This document shows, piece by piece, positions 14,171-15,283 of a stretch of DNA of 15,283 bases. The DNA comes from Chryseobacterium sp. (GTDB lineage: Bacteria; Bacteroidota; Bacteroidia; Flavobacteriales; Weeksellaceae): the NCBI GenBank assembly GCA_003248755.1, contig QFQW01000089.1, forward strand, positions 1 to 15,283. The letters are read 5' to 3'. The notes beneath the pieces were generated by a model. That model was given only the letters and a program-made list of their open reading frames with translations. It was not told the origin of the DNA and searched no databases. Positions within the stretch are counted from its first letter, which is position 1. Each line of letters starts with the position of its first letter. Both the position numbers and the translations under genes were made by a program.

Positions 14171-14524
14171 ATGACAATACAAGACCTGGTGGGCAATTAT
14201 GCGGTAGAAGGTAGCAATCAGGATGAGAATGGAATCAGTTATCATGGAATACTAAATTTAAGTACTGATGAAAATAACCGAATTGTAGCAAAATGGACAA
14301 TCGGTGACCATATCCAGAATGGTACCGGTTTTTTCAGAGATAATATCTTGGTCATCAATTTCAGTTATAAGGGTGAGGATAGTGAAATCTACAAAGGTGT
14401 GGCCGTCTATCGTTTTATAAATCTCAACACATTAGATGGTTTTTGGTCTGAGAAACATGGCAATCCACTCTTTCTAGGGAGTGAATACTGCACACGAATT
14501 CCCGCTACTGAGTTTTTGAATTGA
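14171..14524 (+). CDS. small beta-rich cytoplasmic protein of unknown function
   Basis: 117 residues, no signal peptide or membrane segment. The pattern GNYAVEGSNQDENGISYHGILNL, followed by IVAKWTIGDH, GTGFFRDNILVINFSYKG, YKGVAVYRFIN and LDGFWSEKHGN, is a series of short beta strands and turns like a single-domain beta barrel of the lipocalin/FABP type. That is an impression of fold, not a family match. It stands 47 bases after another unknown gene and has its own promoter element, so it may be transcribed alone or with it. Confidence 0.7.
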   Translation: MTIQDLVGNYAVEGSNQDENGISYHGILNLSTDENNRIVAKWTIGDHIQNGTGFFRDNILVINFSYKGEDSEIYKGVAVYRFINLNTLDGFWSEKHGNPLFLGSEYCTRIPATEFLN

Positions 14525-14748
14525 TTCTTATTTATATTGTAAAGAAGTAATAAAATCAATCAGTAAAATTCCAACCTTTCATTAAGTTACCACAAGCATT
14601 TATCCAAACTTTAATCTTTCTGGTTGGGTAATTCTCCTCAAAACTAGACACATTATATCCCTAAAATGATTAATAAAAAACGATTAATTTTAGATTATGG
14701 GAACGGAACAAGTAGATTCACAGACAGACAGATTTTGTAGTTTAATAT

Positions 14749-15033
14749 TTACTCTCCATGGGTATATTTAATAACTTTTTGGGTCTTTACATTTACTTCT
14801 GCATAAGCAACACCTCCTATTCCGGTTTTGTTAAAAGTTCCACGCACACTCCAAACACTATCATTTTTCTTTTTTGCAATAAATGGTTTTTGCTCATTTA
14901 TTTCGAATTTGCCGTATGCATCTTTCCATGTTCTTTCTGCAAGAGTAACTGCAATTTCTTTGTCTGATCCAATAATTTCCTTATTCTTCTTACAACAAGA
15001 AAGTAAAATAAATAATAATAAAAAATGTCTCAT
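14749..15033 (-). CDS. NTF2-fold immunity-type lipoprotein
   Basis: 94 residues. A short lipoprotein signal (MRHFLLLFILLSC, lipid-accepting Cys13) is followed by a domain of about 70 residues resembling the NTF2-fold immunity family (PF15631). Matching signature parts: AVTLAERTWKDAYGK, QKPFIAKKKNDSVWSVRGTF, GIGGVAYAEVNVKTQKVIKY and a final HGE, against the usual YGK...KPF..., W.V.GT, GGV.Y.EI and HGK. Such proteins usually protect against a cognate polymorphic toxin; a lipoprotein form would act in the periplasm. No intact toxin gene is visible next to it. A stand-alone stress or housekeeping role is also possible, since this domain occurs alone in many genomes. Confidence 0.75.
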   Translation of the reverse strand: MRHFLLLFILLSCCKKNKEIIGSDKEIAVTLAERTWKDAYGKFEINEQKPFIAKKKNDSVWSVRGTFNKTGIGGVAYAEVNVKTQKVIKYTHGE

Positions 15034-15227
15034 AATTAACGAAATTTTTGTGGTAAATGATTATCTAAATTTTCTTTTCTTTATTTTATTGATTTTTAAT
15101 ATAGGACTAGGATTAGGCGAAATTTTATTAGGGAAAAGTTTTAGGCAATGGTCGATAATCTCCAATCGATGGATTGGTTTTCTTCGTGTATATCTTTGTT
15201 TTCACTCATTATCTAATATTTTACAGT

Positions 15228-15283
15228 TTAGTTTTTCAATTCCTTTGCCAATTCTGCTTTTTTGACAATTAGGCAGAATTTAA
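15228..15283 (-). CDS. possible 3' end of a leftward gene running off the window
   Basis: Reading leftward from the edge, one frame is open for 17 codons and ends KKAELAKELKN-stop at 15228-15230, a composition normal for a protein C-terminus. It is too short to identify. It would be the gene upstream of the immunity-type lipoprotein, 194 bases away. Confidence 0.3.
   Translation of the reverse strand, partial: KFCLIVKKAELAKELKN

Noticed and set aside
14666..14740. 24-codon rightward open frame (MINKKRLILDYGNG...)
   Set aside because: Too short, no promoter element or homology recognised; the 14525-14748 gap otherwise shows nothing clear.
14828..15265. Rightward 145-codon open frame rich in Phe and Leu
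   Set aside because: Its first half is the complement of the lipoprotein gene at 14749-15033, and the rest is the complement of A/T-rich DNA, which produces Phe/Leu runs. No promoter or family match.

Overview
The window looks like chromosomal DNA from a flavobacterium of the Chryseobacterium/Epilithonimonas group (Weeksellaceae, Bacteroidota). Reasons: AT-rich DNA, genes without Shine-Dalgarno sites, several promoter elements of the Bacteroidota form TAnnTTTG, lipoproteins with FSCSSD-type lipoboxes, and housekeeping proteins (PurH, PurM, PurN, a DUF763 protein, a long acyl-CoA dehydrogenase) that read like that group. The assignment rests on recognition, not on a search.

Layout. (1) 1-1143: 3' part of an acyl-CoA dehydrogenase gene and its terminator. 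(2) 1156-6070: an AT-rich island. A leftward set of three secreted proteins (one a TonB-C/MORN-like hybrid, one a frameshifted lipoprotein) diverges from a rightward pair: a 7TM-DISM sensor histidine kinase and an overlapping NarL-type response regulator. (3) 6118-6174: a remnant of a second acyl-CoA dehydrogenase 3' end, followed by its own terminator. The island is therefore bracketed by two diverged copies of the same gene end, which suggests insertion or recombination at that point. (4) 6236-7214: two leftward genes for small membrane proteins. (5) 7339-7963: a HigB/HigA-type toxin-antitoxin pair whose probable operator lies inside its promoter. (6) 8057-9268: a DUF763 protein with a helix-hairpin-helix-like motif and a C-terminal QLSLF, the consensus sliding-clamp-binding peptide. 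(7) 9362-12703: de novo purine genes in the order purM, purN, purH, all leftward. (8) 12812-12995: a probable free-standing small RNA gene with a good promoter, a stem/bubble/hairpin core and a strong terminator; its architecture resembles 6S RNA. (9) 12998-13534: an NAD(P)H-dependent FMN reductase-like flavoprotein. (10) 13752-15283: two small proteins of unknown function, an NTF2-fold immunity-type lipoprotein, and at the edge what may be the end of another leftward gene.

How they work together: purM, purN and purH supply steps 5, 3 and 9/10 of IMP synthesis. The kinase/regulator pair is translationally coupled and probably controls the divergent secreted-protein operon, though only the arrangement supports that. 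The immunity-type lipoprotein has no visible intact toxin beside it. No CRISPR array, tRNA, rRNA, insertion sequence or integrase gene was seen.
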